This document shows positions 40,663 through 50,274 of a DNA stretch of 64,000 bases, one piece after another. The notes beneath the pieces were generated by a model that was not told the DNA's origin, searched no databases, and worked only from the letters and a program-made list of their open reading frames with translations. The position numbers and the translations under genes were made by a program. This DNA comes from UBA11524 sp045591175 (GTDB taxonomy: Bacteria > Bacillota > Clostridia > Christensenellales > Aristaeellaceae): NCBI GenBank assembly GCA_045591175.1, contig JAZNSI010000062.1, forward strand, positions 62,001-126,000. The letters are read 5' to 3'. The stretch's first letter is position 1. Each line of letters begins with the position of its first letter.

Positions 40663-43436
40663 AGCGCCTCACCATGAATCAGGTGGCGCGGGCAAATCTG
40701 CGTCACAACCGAAAGGCGTATCTGAGCCTTGCCATCGGTATCTTTCTGGCGGTATATCTGGCATGTACAGCCTGCCTGTGCATTGTCGGCACGATGGAAG
40801 CAAACGATGCGAAAATGGCTCGTAAAGTTGGCTGGGCAGATAGTGTCTTGACTTTCAACTCGTCGATCACCACCAACGCTTTGCGTCGCACGGAGTTATT
40901 TGATGAGATCGGCCATGTGTATGTTACCGCTGCGGTTGGTGACAGCAACATCTTCATTGGTCGCTACGATGAAACTGCCGATAAGCTCCTGTATCGCCAG
41001 TGTGCGCAAGGCCGTATGCCTGAAAAGCCTGGCGAGATCGCTGCCGAGCAGAGCGCTCTGGATAAGCTGGGACTGGAAGATGCGCAGGTTGGCGACATCA
41101 TCACCTGGCAGCTGAAACCCTTCGGCGTAGTAGCTGACCATTACGAGGAACGTGAATTCACACTGGTTGGCATCCTCACGGAACAGAGCAATTCTTTCGT
41201 TGAAATGACGCTGACCAATATGCAGGGCAGCACCAATCAGTTCCCGGCCATCCTGACCCACCCCGATGAACCAGATTGTCAGTATGGCACCAGCTGCGTC
41301 CATTGGGTGATGACCAATCGTCCCGGCGTCTCTCTGACACAGATCCAGCAATATGAAAAGCTGCCGCTGAGCAGATGTAAGCGTGTCAGCCGGGTAAGTG
41401 GTACAGTATCCAGCATCGACCAGGCTTTCTATGAGCTGAATGCCCGAATGTCCCAGATCATCATTTATGTGATCCTTGGCTGCGCGCTGCTGCTGGTCAA
41501 CTGTGTGGCCATTGCTTCCGCCATGGAAAGCATGCTGGCGCAAAAGACCGAAGACATTGGCATGATGCGGGCAGTCGGCGCAACCAAGCGGCAGATCCGA
41601 CGCCTGTACAGCCGTGATGCATGGCTGCTTGCCTTGACAGCTCTGCCCATTGGTACAGTTCTCAGTTGTGTGACGGTATGGGCATTCTCTCTGTTTGCGC
41701 CCACGGAAATGCATTTCTGTCCGGAACCCTGGCTGCTGATCCCTGTGCTGCTTATTTCTCTTCTGTGTGTGCTCGTTTCTTCCGCAATGCCGCTTCGACG
41801 TGCTTCACGGCAGCTGCCCATGGGTGTACTGCGCGATACTGCTACGCTGCGCAAGGCTAAAAAGTTCAAGCAGCGTAAGGTATTCAAAGGACCGCAGCTG
41901 ATCGCTTCCCGGCAATTCAGGCTTCATCCTATGCGTCAGGCAGGCAGTGCCTGCATGGCGGGCTTGATGCTTCTTTGTGCGCTGCTGCTGGGAGAAATCC
42001 TTTTCGCAGCAGATTGGCATTCGCCCAGCAATATGGCGGCTTTCACGCTAACGGCCGGATATGACCTCAGCATCAGGCATGAGCCCTTCGTGCAGAACCA
42101 GAGGGATGATCGCGGACTATCGCTGAACGATATGAGTCAGCTGCGAACGCTGCCCATGGTCAGCCATACAGAAAGCGTGACCACAACGCAGGTACTGCTA
42201 CCCTTGCCTAACGAAATCCCGGCGTATTTCCGGTCTGTGGAATTGGCAAATCCGAACTCAGATGATGGTTTTTCTGCCAGCATGAGCGCCACGATGCTCA
42301 GCGGTACAGATGGCCACTACCTGACCGTAACGGACACCACCACTCCTGCCGATTTTATTGACGAGTTCACTTATAGTACGGCCATTCGTGAGGCGCGGCT
42401 GATGCGCCTTACGCAGCAGGCTCTGGGCATCAATCAGCCGCTTGTACCTGTCACGGTCTATGTGGCAGATCTGGATCACGCTGATTTCAGCAAGGTCCTT
42501 CAGGATGGTAAAGTGGATCTGGACGCATTGGATGCTGGCAGGGAGGTGCTTGTCGCTGCTCCCAGCAGGGCTGTTTACGTGGCGCCAGAAGGCTGGCTCA
42601 CCCGAGTCAGTGACATCAACGATCCCCGTGCACAGGTCGTATTCGTTAACGACTACTTCCGCACCGGCATGACGCTGCCCATGGTGCAGCTTTTCGGCAA
42701 AGCACCCGGAAATTTGAACTATTACAGCAGCGATGAGGATTTCCTGGCTTACTATAGAGGCGTGGATCGTGCAGATGCTGCGCCTAAGATTGGTGCTGTG
42801 CTGAATGGTGCTGTCAGGCTGGCCAACACATTCCCAGACGTATTGTGCATCATCACCACACCCAAAGGGGCTGAAGTGCTTGGCCTGAGAACCAACGGTG
42901 TAGACGGCGTAGATGTTTTCCTGTCCGCAATGCCTAATGCTGAAGCAGAAGCCATGCTGGACAACAAAGTAAACCGCATCGGTGCGCGTGGCAGCATGGA
43001 TGTTACCAATAAGCTGGCGGTTCAGCGAGAAACGCAGGCATATCAGCGGCAGCTGATGATGCTCTTTGGCGGGATGGTGCTGCTGTTCTTCGCAGTAGCC
43101 GTATCCATGCAGGTGACGAACACCGCCCGCCGCATCCGTGCTGACGAACGCATGGTAGGTACGCTGCGCGCTGTGGGAGCTGACGAATATGCTTTGCTAT
43201 CCTGCTATCGTCTGCCCACGATCATTGCTACAGCTGTGGGATATGTTCTTGCGGCGACTGTGTATCTGCTGATGTACTTCCTTTATCCCATCGGCTTCCC
43301 CCAATATCATCTGTGGCTGTTGGCGGTTGCGCTGGTTCTGGCCGTGCTGAATGCTCTGTGCGTGCTGCTCGGTGTGCGCGGACAGCTGCGCCAGGTATTG
43401 GGCAAGAGCATCGTTGAGAATATCAGGGAGCTGTAA
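40659..43436 (+). CDS. FtsX-like ABC transporter permease
   Basis: A 925-residue permease with one N-terminal helix, an external domain, three helices, a fifth helix near residue 435, a large external domain (about 455-795) and three terminal helices. It carries two FtsX core domains, as in MacB/BceB-like proteins, but is larger than BceB. With the kinase and regulator upstream it forms a likely peptide-antibiotic sensing and resistance module; this is inferred from context. Confidence 0.9.
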   Translation: MKRLTMNQVARANLRHNRKAYLSLAIGIFLAVYLACTACLCIVGTMEANDAKMARKVGWADSVLTFNSSITTNALRRTELFDEIGHVYVTAAVGDSNIFIGRYDETADKLLYRQCAQGRMPEKPGEIAAEQSALDKLGLEDAQVGDIITWQLKPFGVVADHYEEREFTLVGILTEQSNSFVEMTLTNMQGSTNQFPAILTHPDEPDCQYGTSCVHWVMTNRPGVSLTQIQQYEKLPLSRCKRVSRVSGTVSSIDQAFYELNARMSQIIIYVILGCALLLVNCVAIASAMESMLAQKTEDIGMMRAVGATKRQIRRLYSRDAWLLALTALPIGTVLSCVTVWAFSLFAPTEMHFCPEPWLLIPVLLISLLCVLVSSAMPLRRASRQLPMGVLRDTATLRKAKKFKQRKVFKGPQLIASRQFRLHPMRQAGSACMAGLMLLCALLLGEILFAADWHSPSNMAAFTLTAGYDLSIRHEPFVQNQRDDRGLSLNDMSQLRTLPMVSHTESVTTTQVLLPLPNEIPAYFRSVELANPNSDDGFSASMSATMLSGTDGHYLTVTDTTTPADFIDEFTYSTAIREARLMRLTQQALGINQPLVPVTVYVADLDHADFSKVLQDGKVDLDALDAGREVLVAAPSRAVYVAPEGWLTRVSDINDPRAQVVFVNDYFRTGMTLPMVQLFGKAPGNLNYYSSDEDFLAYYRGVDRADAAPKIGAVLNGAVRLANTFPDVLCIITTPKGAEVLGLRTNGVDGVDVFLSAMPNAEAEAMLDNKVNRIGARGSMDVTNKLAVQRETQAYQRQLMMLFGGMVLLFFAVAVSMQVTNTARRIRADERMVGTLRAVGADEYALLSCYRLPTIIATAVGYVLAATVYLLMYFLYPIGFPQYHLWLLAVALVLAVLNALCVLLGVRGQLRQVLGKSIVENIREL

Positions 43437-43440
43437 TGAT

Positions 43441-44727
43441 ATGAAAATCAGAATAGTATGTGCGGTTTTGTTGGCCGCTGTGTTTCTTGCACTCATTTTC
43501 ACCCCAGCGCAGGCAGAAGAAGCATTCACCATTGATGAACGACGGGTTCTGCAAGGTATGAAACGGTCCTGGCTGCAAGGCTATGAACCCACAATCAACC
43601 AGAATACCATGACGTTCGTTTTGCCGATACTGTCGGGCAGCGCTTCCGGTTCCATTGATGCAGAGATCATCCTTGCCGATGAAAGCATATCACCCTTCAA
43701 GCTGCAAACCATGAAGGTGAAAGCACAACCTTCTGAAAGCGGCGTGTGGGGTGTGCGCTTTACCCTGAATCTGCATGAGGACAGGCGCAATGGCGATTAT
43801 GCTGCAACTATTCGTATTACCGGCAAAGATCGGCAAGGCAGCGTATTGCAGACAGAAATTCCGTATACTTTCCGCATTCGTGATGGGCAACCCACCCGCG
43901 AAGTGATCCGGCTGCAGGTTGATAAGGTTGAATCGGATTTCAAAGTCGGCGAGGACGGAACAGTCACCATTACCCTGACCAACCCCTGTAAAACGGTACC
44001 TTTTGAACAGCCGGTTCTGCAGATCAGTGATTCCACGGGTGACATCATTCCGCAGCGGAGCGGCGTCATGTACCTGGACGATCTTGCGCCCGGTGCAACG
44101 GTAACCGTTCAGTTTCCCATGACTGTGCTGCCCAAAGCATCTGTTTCTCCGCACATCATACGGCTCGATATGAACTGGAAGGCGCTTGGACAGGCAGCAG
44201 TTCAGTCCGAAAACCACACGCTGCCGGTAACCCAGGAAATCAAGATGGAGCATGGTGGTCTGCGTATGGCTGACAGCGTTGTTGCCGGTGACGCCATTAC
44301 CGTGACGCTTCCTGTCCTCAACCGTGGCAAGGCGAGCATCATTGATGTCATGGTCACGCTGGAGCTGCCCGGTGTTGTTGAAAGGCAAAGTGTGCTGGTA
44401 GGGGTAATCGCTCCCGGTGAAACGAAGAACGCTCAGTTGTCCATCACACCCAGCAAGCATCTGGAGGGTGAGTTCTCCGGCACAATCACGGTAACTGCAA
44501 CAGACAACGATGGCAACCCAGCAGAGATTTCTCTTCCTGTTGCTTTGTCAGTTGAGAAGCCGGTACAGTACGATGAGAGCAGCATGCAGGCTGCGCAGGA
44601 AGAGCAGACCAACCCCATTGTCCTGTATGCGCTTGCAGCAGGGTGTGCCATCTTGCTGATCACTTGTATCGTTCAAGGTGCTGTGCTGCGTAAGAAGATC
44701 CGGAAGCTGGAAGAAGACAAGCTGTAA
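43441..44727 (+). CDS. Secreted, membrane-anchored beta-domain protein of the ABC operon
   Basis: A 428-residue protein: signal peptide (residues 1-25, cleavage near AQA), several Ig-like/CARDB-type beta domains with repeated TVTITLTNP and ITVTLPVLNRG strands, and a C-terminal membrane helix (about 398-418) with a basic tail. The start at 43,441 lies 5 bp after the permease stop. It probably assists or modulates the transporter outside the cell. Confidence 0.75.
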   Translation: MKIRIVCAVLLAAVFLALIFTPAQAEEAFTIDERRVLQGMKRSWLQGYEPTINQNTMTFVLPILSGSASGSIDAEIILADESISPFKLQTMKVKAQPSESGVWGVRFTLNLHEDRRNGDYAATIRITGKDRQGSVLQTEIPYTFRIRDGQPTREVIRLQVDKVESDFKVGEDGTVTITLTNPCKTVPFEQPVLQISDSTGDIIPQRSGVMYLDDLAPGATVTVQFPMTVLPKASVSPHIIRLDMNWKALGQAAVQSENHTLPVTQEIKMEHGGLRMADSVVAGDAITVTLPVLNRGKASIIDVMVTLELPGVVERQSVLVGVIAPGETKNAQLSITPSKHLEGEFSGTITVTATDNDGNPAEISLPVALSVEKPVQYDESSMQAAQEEQTNPIVLYALAAGCAILLITCIVQGAVLRKKIRKLEEDKL

Positions 44728-44807
44728 AGGGCTCAATGCGCGTCCAGTATAGCTTGATTAAAAACTTCCAACATAGCTTTTGTTGAAAACAAGATGTATG
44801 TCATACC

Positions 44808-44843
44808 AAATAAGCCTCCTGCGCATATGCAGGAGGCTTATTT
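44808..44843 (+). terminator. Terminator at the end of the ABC operon
   Basis: A perfect 15-bp stem (AAATAAGCCTCCTGC with its complement) around GCATAT, with a T run on the plus strand and an A run before the stem. Confidence 0.92.
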
Positions 44844-44920
44844 GATAAATTGGTGCGCACCATCAGTCTTGGATTAGCTTATTCTTGATAAACCTCTTCC
44901 TGACATGCAGGGCTTCTTAC

Positions 44921-45002
44921 GCGCATACAAAAAACCGCAGACACTCGTCCGCGGTTTTGGCACACCCGGCGGGATTCGAACCCACGGCCTACCGCTTAGG
45001 AG
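44921..45002 (-). repeat. Right attachment repeat inside the intact tRNA-Arg
   Basis: Identical over 82 bp to 22,818-22,899. It covers the tRNA from the anticodon to CCA plus the tRNA terminator (stem AACCGC/GCGGTT with a T6 run on the minus strand, about 44,927-44,955). Island sequence lies to its left, chromosome to its right. Confidence 0.93.
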
Positions 45003-45034
45003 GCGGTCGCTCTATCCTGCTGAGCTACGGGTGC
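44958..45034 (-). tRNA. tRNA-Arg (anticodon CCU)
   Basis: 77 nt on the minus strand, with encoded CCA. The acceptor GCACCCG pairs with CGGGTGT; the D arm contains TAGCTCAG; the anticodon arm ACCGC-CTCCTAA-GCGGT gives CCU; the T arm has GGTTCGAATCC. Reads AGG codons. It is the integration site of the island and stays intact because the island restores its 3' half. Confidence 0.97.
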
Positions 45035-45173
45035 AGATGCATGGGGTATTATACCACAGCCGCTGCGTTTTCGCAAGGGGAAAACCGCGGGCATATCGGC
45101 GAATGCGGCAGGTGCGTTCATCCTGCAATTCGCGCAAAAATACAGCGAAAATCCAGTAGAAAAACATAGTAAG

Positions 45174-45215
45174 TGCAGGATTTCTATTGCAATCCTGCAA
45201 GTTTCCCGGTAAAAT
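45174..45215 (+). promoter_or_regulatory. gdhA promoter with operator-like palindrome
   Basis: TTGCAA (45,187-45,192), 17 bp, TAAAAT (45,210-45,215). A palindrome TGCAGGATT/AATCCTGCA (45,174-45,182 and 45,191-45,199) covers the -35 box. A further half-site ATCCTGCA lies at 45,120-45,127. This suggests repression by a dimeric regulator. Confidence 0.65.
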
Positions 45216-45277
45216 GTTCCCGTAAAGTTGATCAAGAAGCGGTTCGTCCGCCTCTGCATTTGAAAGGAGATACCCAA

Positions 45278-46624
45278 ATGGCTGGTTATGCTGAGCGCGT
45301 ATTGAACGATCTGAAGGTCCGTTATGCCAACGAACCCGAATTCCTGCAGGCTGCTACCGAGATCCTGACCACCCTGAAGCCCGTGATCGAACGCAACGAG
45401 GAAAAGTACGAGAAGGTCGCGCTGCTGGAGAACTTCGTCGAGCCCGAGCGCATCATCACCTTCCGCGTGCCGTGGATCGATGATCAGGGCAAGGTGCAGG
45501 TCAACCGCGGCTACCGTGTGCAGTTCAACAGCGCCATCGGCCCCTACAAGGGCGGTCTGCGCTTCCATCCCAGCGTCAACCAGAGCATCCTGAAGTTCCT
45601 GGGCCTGGAGCAGATCCTCAAGAATTCCCTGACCGGCCTGCCCATGGGCGGCGGCAAGGGCGGTTCCGATTTCGACCCCAAGGGCAAGTCCGACATGGAA
45701 GTGATGCGCTTCTGCCAGAGCTTCATGACTGAGCTGTCCAAGCATGTTGGCGCTGACACGGACGTTCCCGCTGGCGACATCGGCGTGGGTGCCCGTGAAG
45801 TCGGCTACCTCTTCGGCCAGTACAAGCGCCTGCGCAACGAGTTCACCGGCGTGCTGACCGGCAAGGGCCGCTCCTTCGGCGGCTCCCTGATCCGTCCCGA
45901 GGCCACCGGCTTTGGCGCGGTGTACTACACCGTGGAAATGCTCAAGACCTTCGGCGAGGACATCAAGGGCAAGACCTTCGCGGTCTCCGGCTTCGGCAAC
46001 GTGGCCTGGGGCACCTGCCTGAAGGTCACCGAGCTGGGCGGCAAGGTCGTCACCATCTCCGGCCCCGACGGCTACATCTACGATGCCGACGGCATCAACA
46101 CCCCCGAGAAGATCAACTACCTGCTGGAAATGCGCGCTTCCTGCCGCGACAAGGTGCAGGATTATGCCGACAAGTTCGGCGTGCCCTTCTTCCCCGGCAA
46201 GAAGCCCTGGGAGGTCAAGGTGGACGTGGCCATGCCCTGCGCGACCCAGAACGAGGTTCGCCTGGAGGACGCCAAGAACATCGTCGCCAACGGCACCAAG
46301 TACTACGTGGAAGTCTCCAACATGCCCACCACCCTGGACGCTGTGGAATACTTCAAGGAGAACGGCGTGGTCGTGGCTCCCTCCAAGGCTGTCAATGCCG
46401 GCGGCGTTGCCGTCTCCGGCCTGGAAATGAGCCAGAACGCCATGCACTACTCCTGGACCGCCGAGGAAGTCGATGCCAAGCTGCAGCAGATCATGAAGGG
46501 CATCTACGAGGAGTCCTACAAGGCTGCGAAGGAATACGGCTTCGAGGGCGACCTGATCGCGGGCGCGAACATCGCCGGCTTCATCAAGGTTGCTGACGCC
46601 ATGCTGGCTCAGGGCGCTGTGTAA
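45278..46624 (+). CDS. gdhA: Glutamate dehydrogenase (hexameric, probably NADP-dependent)
   Basis: Interconverts 2-oxoglutarate plus ammonium and glutamate. A 448-residue class I enzyme: GPYKGGLRFHPSV, catalytic Lys in GLPMGGGKGGSDFDPKGKSD, Asp in VPAGDIGVGAREV, Rossmann FAVSGFGNVAWG. The NADP preference is inferred from family resemblance. The start at 45,278 follows GAAAGGAGA. It lies just beyond the island and the tRNA, on the opposite strand from the tRNA. Confidence 0.96.
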   Translation: MAGYAERVLNDLKVRYANEPEFLQAATEILTTLKPVIERNEEKYEKVALLENFVEPERIITFRVPWIDDQGKVQVNRGYRVQFNSAIGPYKGGLRFHPSVNQSILKFLGLEQILKNSLTGLPMGGGKGGSDFDPKGKSDMEVMRFCQSFMTELSKHVGADTDVPAGDIGVGAREVGYLFGQYKRLRNEFTGVLTGKGRSFGGSLIRPEATGFGAVYYTVEMLKTFGEDIKGKTFAVSGFGNVAWGTCLKVTELGGKVVTISGPDGYIYDADGINTPEKINYLLEMRASCRDKVQDYADKFGVPFFPGKKPWEVKVDVAMPCATQNEVRLEDAKNIVANGTKYYVEVSNMPTTLDAVEYFKENGVVVAPSKAVNAGGVAVSGLEMSQNAMHYSWTAEEVDAKLQQIMKGIYEESYKAAKEYGFEGDLIAGANIAGFIKVADAMLAQGAV

Positions 46625-46642
46625 GCGGGGCAAGCGAAAGAA

Positions 46643-46804
46643 ATGAAGAAGATCGGTCCCATCCTGCTGATCATCCTCGGCATTGCGGAGATCATCATCG
46701 CCTTCACCGGCGTGAAGCTCCCCTTGCCTATCGCGCTTATCTTGGGCATACTCTTCATCGGACTTGGCGCAAAGGCGCTGCTCGATGCGAAAAAATCCAA
46801 CTAA
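46643..46804 (+). CDS. Small hydrophobic protein with two membrane helices
   Basis: 53 residues: MKKIGPILLIILGIAEIIIA, then a short turn (FTGVKLPLP), a second hydrophobic segment and a basic end. It lies 18 bp after gdhA with only a weak GAAAG site, and before a terminator. It may be co-transcribed with gdhA. No family recognised. Confidence 0.6.
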   Translation: MKKIGPILLIILGIAEIIIAFTGVKLPLPIALILGILFIGLGAKALLDAKKSN

Positions 46805-46807
46805 AAT

Positions 46808-46838
46808 GGCGACTCTCCCGAATGGGAGAGCCGCTTTT
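46808..46838. terminator. Terminator between gdhA region and the fused ABC transporter
   Basis: CTCTCCC GAAT GGGAGAG with flanking GGC/GCC pairs, followed by TTTT on the plus strand and by a weaker ATTTTAG on the minus strand. Confidence 0.75.
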
Positions 46839-46847
46839 CGTATGCAA

Positions 46848-49800
46848 TTATTCCGTTCTCAGTGCCACCACAGGATCCTTCTTCGCGGCGGACTTGGCGG
46901 GGATCACGCCAGCAAAGGAGGTCAGCACCACGCTGATGCCGATCAGGATGGCCGCAACCTCCCAGGGAAGGAAGGCCTCCAGGCCGGCAATGTTCGTCAG
47001 CGCGTAGATGATCGCGTTGATCGGGATGCACAGCAGCCACGTCAGGCCAACGCCGATGGCGCCGGAAGCAAAGCCGATCATGATCGTCTCTGCGTTGAAC
47101 ATGCTGGACACATTCCGCTTGGAAGCGCCGATGGCACGCAGGATGCCGATCTCCTTGGTACGCTCCTGCACGGAGATCAGCGTGATCACGCCGATCATGA
47201 TGGAGGACACCACCAGCGAGATGGCCACGAAGGCGATCAGCACATAGGTGATGGCGTTGATGATGGAAGTCACGGAGGACATCATCAGGCCCACATAATC
47301 GGTGTAGCGAATTTGATGCATCTCGTCCACGGAGTTGTTGTAGGCGGTGATCTCCGCCTCGATGCGATCCTTGTCCTCAAAAGAGGAAGCATAGATGTTG
47401 ATGCTGGCCGGGCTGTCCAGGTCAATGCAGCCCAGAGCGATCAGGTTATCCTCGTAGGTGGACTCGGAGAAGTGCAGCACCGCATCGTGGAACATGGCCA
47501 GCTGGGCGGTGGTGAAGGGCGGCTGGGCAGCCTCCAGGGCGGCGCACATGTCGCTTTCGGACATGGCAGCCAGCTGGGCGGCGGCTTCCTGCTTGATCTG
47601 CTCCTGAATGGCGGGGGCGATCTGCGCGCGCAGGTCATCATCGGACATGGCGGCCAGCATGGGCGCGGCCTGTTCGGGCGCTATGCCCATCTGCGCGGCC
47701 ATCGCCGGGAGAAGCATGCCCTCCAGCTGCTCGCGGGTCATGGCGGCGAGGGTCTGCTGGGTCAGGGCGTCCAGCTGCTCCTGAGGGATGTTCGCGGCAC
47801 TCTGCGCATACATGGCGGCCTTCATGGACACCTGCTCCGGCGTGGTCGCCGGCATGGATACGGTCAGGCCCATGGCCAGGGTCGCCGCGTCCATCTGGGA
47901 CATCTGCGCCTTCACCTGCTCGGCGTACTGGGCCTTTACCTGCTCGCCCATCATCTGGGCGACAAGGGCGAAGAGCTCCTCATCCGTCATGGCGGAGACA
48001 TACTTCAGCATCTCCTCCGCGCTGACGTTCACCTGGCCCTCCATGGCCTGCAGCATCGCGGCTTCGATGTCCGCGCGGGTCATCGTGCTCAGCTGCTGCT
48101 GGACGATCTGGTCGATCTGCTCCTGGGTGGGGATAGACATGACCTGCACATATACAGCAGCCTTTTCTTCCTCGGTGAGGGTGGCGACATAGGCGGTGAA
48201 CTCCGCCGCCTTGTCCTCCTCGGTCATCGCGCCGGTGGATTCCCGGAAGGGCAGCCCGGTGAAGATGTCCGTGGCGGCGTCCGCCTGCTGGGCCTTCACG
48301 GCGGGGGATTCCGCCGCCTGGCGGATGATATGCTCGGTCAGGTCAGCGGTGTAGCAGATGGTGCCGCTGAGCATGCCCGCCACGGCCTCCTCATTGGGGC
48401 GGATGACGCCCACCACCTTGAGGGGCAGGCCGTTGTCGTACAGATATCGCAGGCCCGCCGGGGTATCCCGCAGATCCGTCCAGGCGCCGGTGGCCTCGTC
48501 CTTGACATAGCAGCTGGAGGGCAGCACCACGCGGAAGGTCAGCCCGCAGATGTCCTCATAGCTCCACTTTTCGTCGGAGACCTCCACGCCGGACTGGTTG
48601 AAGGCGGCGTTCGCCAGCGCCTCGATCTCGCTCTTGGGCTTCAGGCCCATGGCGTACAGGGTCATATCGGCGATCTCGTTCTTCTCGTCCACAACGATGA
48701 CGACTTCGTTGTACTCGTTGGGCCAGGAGCCATAGATCAGGTCATACTGCTTGAGCAGCAGTGGGTTGATGGCCTCGCCGTTCTTGCCGGTGAGCATCTC
48801 CTGCCACAGCACCACCGATGCGCCCATGCCGCCGCCCATCATGGACATGCTGGAAGCATCCATGCCGTAGGTGGCGGAAATATCCATCATGGAGCTGAGA
48901 TCCATGCCCATGAATTCCAGCATCAGCTCCTGCATCAGCACCTGGGAGTCCGCCTGGATGACGTCGCCGTCCACATTCTGGGTATAGACCGTCAGCGGCA
49001 GCTGGTAGGTGTACTGCACGCCGTTGATGGCGCTGCTGAGCTCGCTTTCCGGGTCAGCGATCTGGGCGTCCAGGTGCGTCTTGAAGGATTTGAGATCGTT
49101 GGTGGTCTCCTCCATCGCGCCCAGGGCGTTGACCAGGTCGTAGATCATGGTCTTTTCGTAGACCGCATCGTTCTCATGGGGCTCGCCGGACAGGGCGTTG
49201 CCGATGAAGGTCGCCATCAGCGAGCCCATGTTCATTTCGCTGGCCTGCAGCGTCAGCGGGTAGGAGGACAGGGTATCCTCCTGCACGGTGTTGATGTAGG
49301 CAGTCATGCCGCCGGACACCGCGTAGATCAGCGCGATGCCGATGATGCCGATGGAACCGGCAAAGGCGGTCAGCAGCGTGCGGGACTTCTTGCTGATCAG
49401 GTTCTTGAGGCTCAGGCCAAAGGAAGTCGCCCAGGACATGGAGGGCTTCTTCTCCTTCTTCGCGCCGGACTGCCGGGCAACCCGGGCGTCCCGGGCCTGC
49501 TTTTCAAGGCCGGAAAGCTCCTCCGCCGTCAGGGGCATGGAGTCGCTGGTGATCTCGCCGTCCAGCATGCGGATGATGCGGGTGGAGTACTTCTCCGCCA
49601 GGTCAGGGTTATGGGTGACCATGATGACCAGGCGATCCTTGGCCACCTCCTTGAGGATGTCCATGACCTGCACGCTGGTCTCGGTGTCCAGCGCGCCGGT
49701 GGGCTCATCCGCCAGGATGATGTCGGGGTTATTCACCAGCGCACGGGCGATGGCCACGCGCTGCATCTGTCCGCCGGACATCTGGGCGGGCTTCTTGCGC

Positions 49801-50204
49801 AGCTGGTTGCCCAGGCCCACATCCTGCAGCACCTGGATGGCGCGCTTGCGGCGCTCCGCCTTGGAAACGCCGGAAAGGGTCAGGGCCAGCTCCACATTCT
49901 GCAGAACTGTCTGGTGCGGGATCAGGTTGTAGCTCTGGAACACAAAGCCGATGGAATGGTTGCGGTACGCATCCCAGTCGCGATCCTTGTAGTGCTTGGT
50001 GGACGTGCCGTTGATGACCAGGTCGCCCTCGGTGTACTGATCCAGGCCGCCGATGATGTTGAGCATGGTGGTCTTGCCGCAGCCGGAGGGGCCGAGGATG
50101 GAAACAAACTCGCTCTTGCGGAACTGCAGGTCAATGCCCTTGAGCGCATGGACAATGCCATCGCCCGCCGGGTAATCCTTTTTGATGCCTTTGAGCTCTA
50201 ACAT
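46848..50204 (-). CDS. MacB-like ABC transporter, fused ATPase and FtsX-type permease
   Basis: A 1118-residue single-chain protein. Residues 1-235 are the ATPase: GPSGCGKT (38-45), MSGGQMQR, ILADEPTGALD, VTHN. A basic linker leads to a first helix (about 285-310), then a very long external region (about 310-960) and three C-terminal helices of the FtsX core. The external part includes five related helical segments (AxMT/SxxxL followed by a 12-14 residue helix) encoded at 47,520-48,110. The start is taken at ATG 50,204; the earlier GTG lies within the ribosome site. It probably exports or senses an envelope compound; the substrate is unknown. Confidence 0.88.
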   Translation of the reverse strand: MLELKGIKKDYPAGDGIVHALKGIDLQFRKSEFVSILGPSGCGKTTMLNIIGGLDQYTEGDLVINGTSTKHYKDRDWDAYRNHSIGFVFQSYNLIPHQTVLQNVELALTLSGVSKAERRKRAIQVLQDVGLGNQLRKKPAQMSGGQMQRVAIARALVNNPDIILADEPTGALDTETSVQVMDILKEVAKDRLVIMVTHNPDLAEKYSTRIIRMLDGEITSDSMPLTAEELSGLEKQARDARVARQSGAKKEKKPSMSWATSFGLSLKNLISKKSRTLLTAFAGSIGIIGIALIYAVSGGMTAYINTVQEDTLSSYPLTLQASEMNMGSLMATFIGNALSGEPHENDAVYEKTMIYDLVNALGAMEETTNDLKSFKTHLDAQIADPESELSSAINGVQYTYQLPLTVYTQNVDGDVIQADSQVLMQELMLEFMGMDLSSMMDISATYGMDASSMSMMGGGMGASVVLWQEMLTGKNGEAINPLLLKQYDLIYGSWPNEYNEVVIVVDEKNEIADMTLYAMGLKPKSEIEALANAAFNQSGVEVSDEKWSYEDICGLTFRVVLPSSCYVKDEATGAWTDLRDTPAGLRYLYDNGLPLKVVGVIRPNEEAVAGMLSGTICYTADLTEHIIRQAAESPAVKAQQADAATDIFTGLPFRESTGAMTEEDKAAEFTAYVATLTEEEKAAVYVQVMSIPTQEQIDQIVQQQLSTMTRADIEAAMLQAMEGQVNVSAEEMLKYVSAMTDEELFALVAQMMGEQVKAQYAEQVKAQMSQMDAATLAMGLTVSMPATTPEQVSMKAAMYAQSAANIPQEQLDALTQQTLAAMTREQLEGMLLPAMAAQMGIAPEQAAPMLAAMSDDDLRAQIAPAIQEQIKQEAAAQLAAMSESDMCAALEAAQPPFTTAQLAMFHDAVLHFSESTYEDNLIALGCIDLDSPASINIYASSFEDKDRIEAEITAYNNSVDEMHQIRYTDYVGLMMSSVTSIINAITYVLIAFVAISLVVSSIMIGVITLISVQERTKEIGILRAIGASKRNVSSMFNAETIMIGFASGAIGVGLTWLLCIPINAIIYALTNIAGLEAFLPWEVAAILIGISVVLTSFAGVIPAKSAAKKDPVVALRTE

Positions 50205-50274
50205 GGGGATAGTCACTCCTTCTCGTGACAGGTTGGTTTTTCTATTCTTGCCAGCCTTTGGAGGCTGGATACTT

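Larger units (their letters stand above)
22900..45002. mobile_element. 22.1-kb genomic island integrated at tRNA-Arg(CCU)
   Basis: Delimited by the perfect 82-bp direct repeats. Contents: ParB, an initiator-like protein, TnpV genes, oxidative-stress and thioredoxin-like cargo, a Hachiman-type defence operon, an interrupted gene with a metalloprotease, a sigma/anchored-protein pair, and a two-component/ABC transporter locus. The segment 29.2-36.0 kb is strikingly AT-rich compared with the flanks, while 36-44.7 kb is intermediate. No integrase, excisionase, relaxase or type IV secretion gene is recognisable, so it looks like a non-autonomous or decayed element. Confidence 0.88.

Noticed and set aside
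46764..50201. 1145-codon frame antisense to the fused ABC transporter
   Set aside because: Same kind of antisense shadow. The opposite strand has clear ATPase and FtsX motifs and a good ribosome site.
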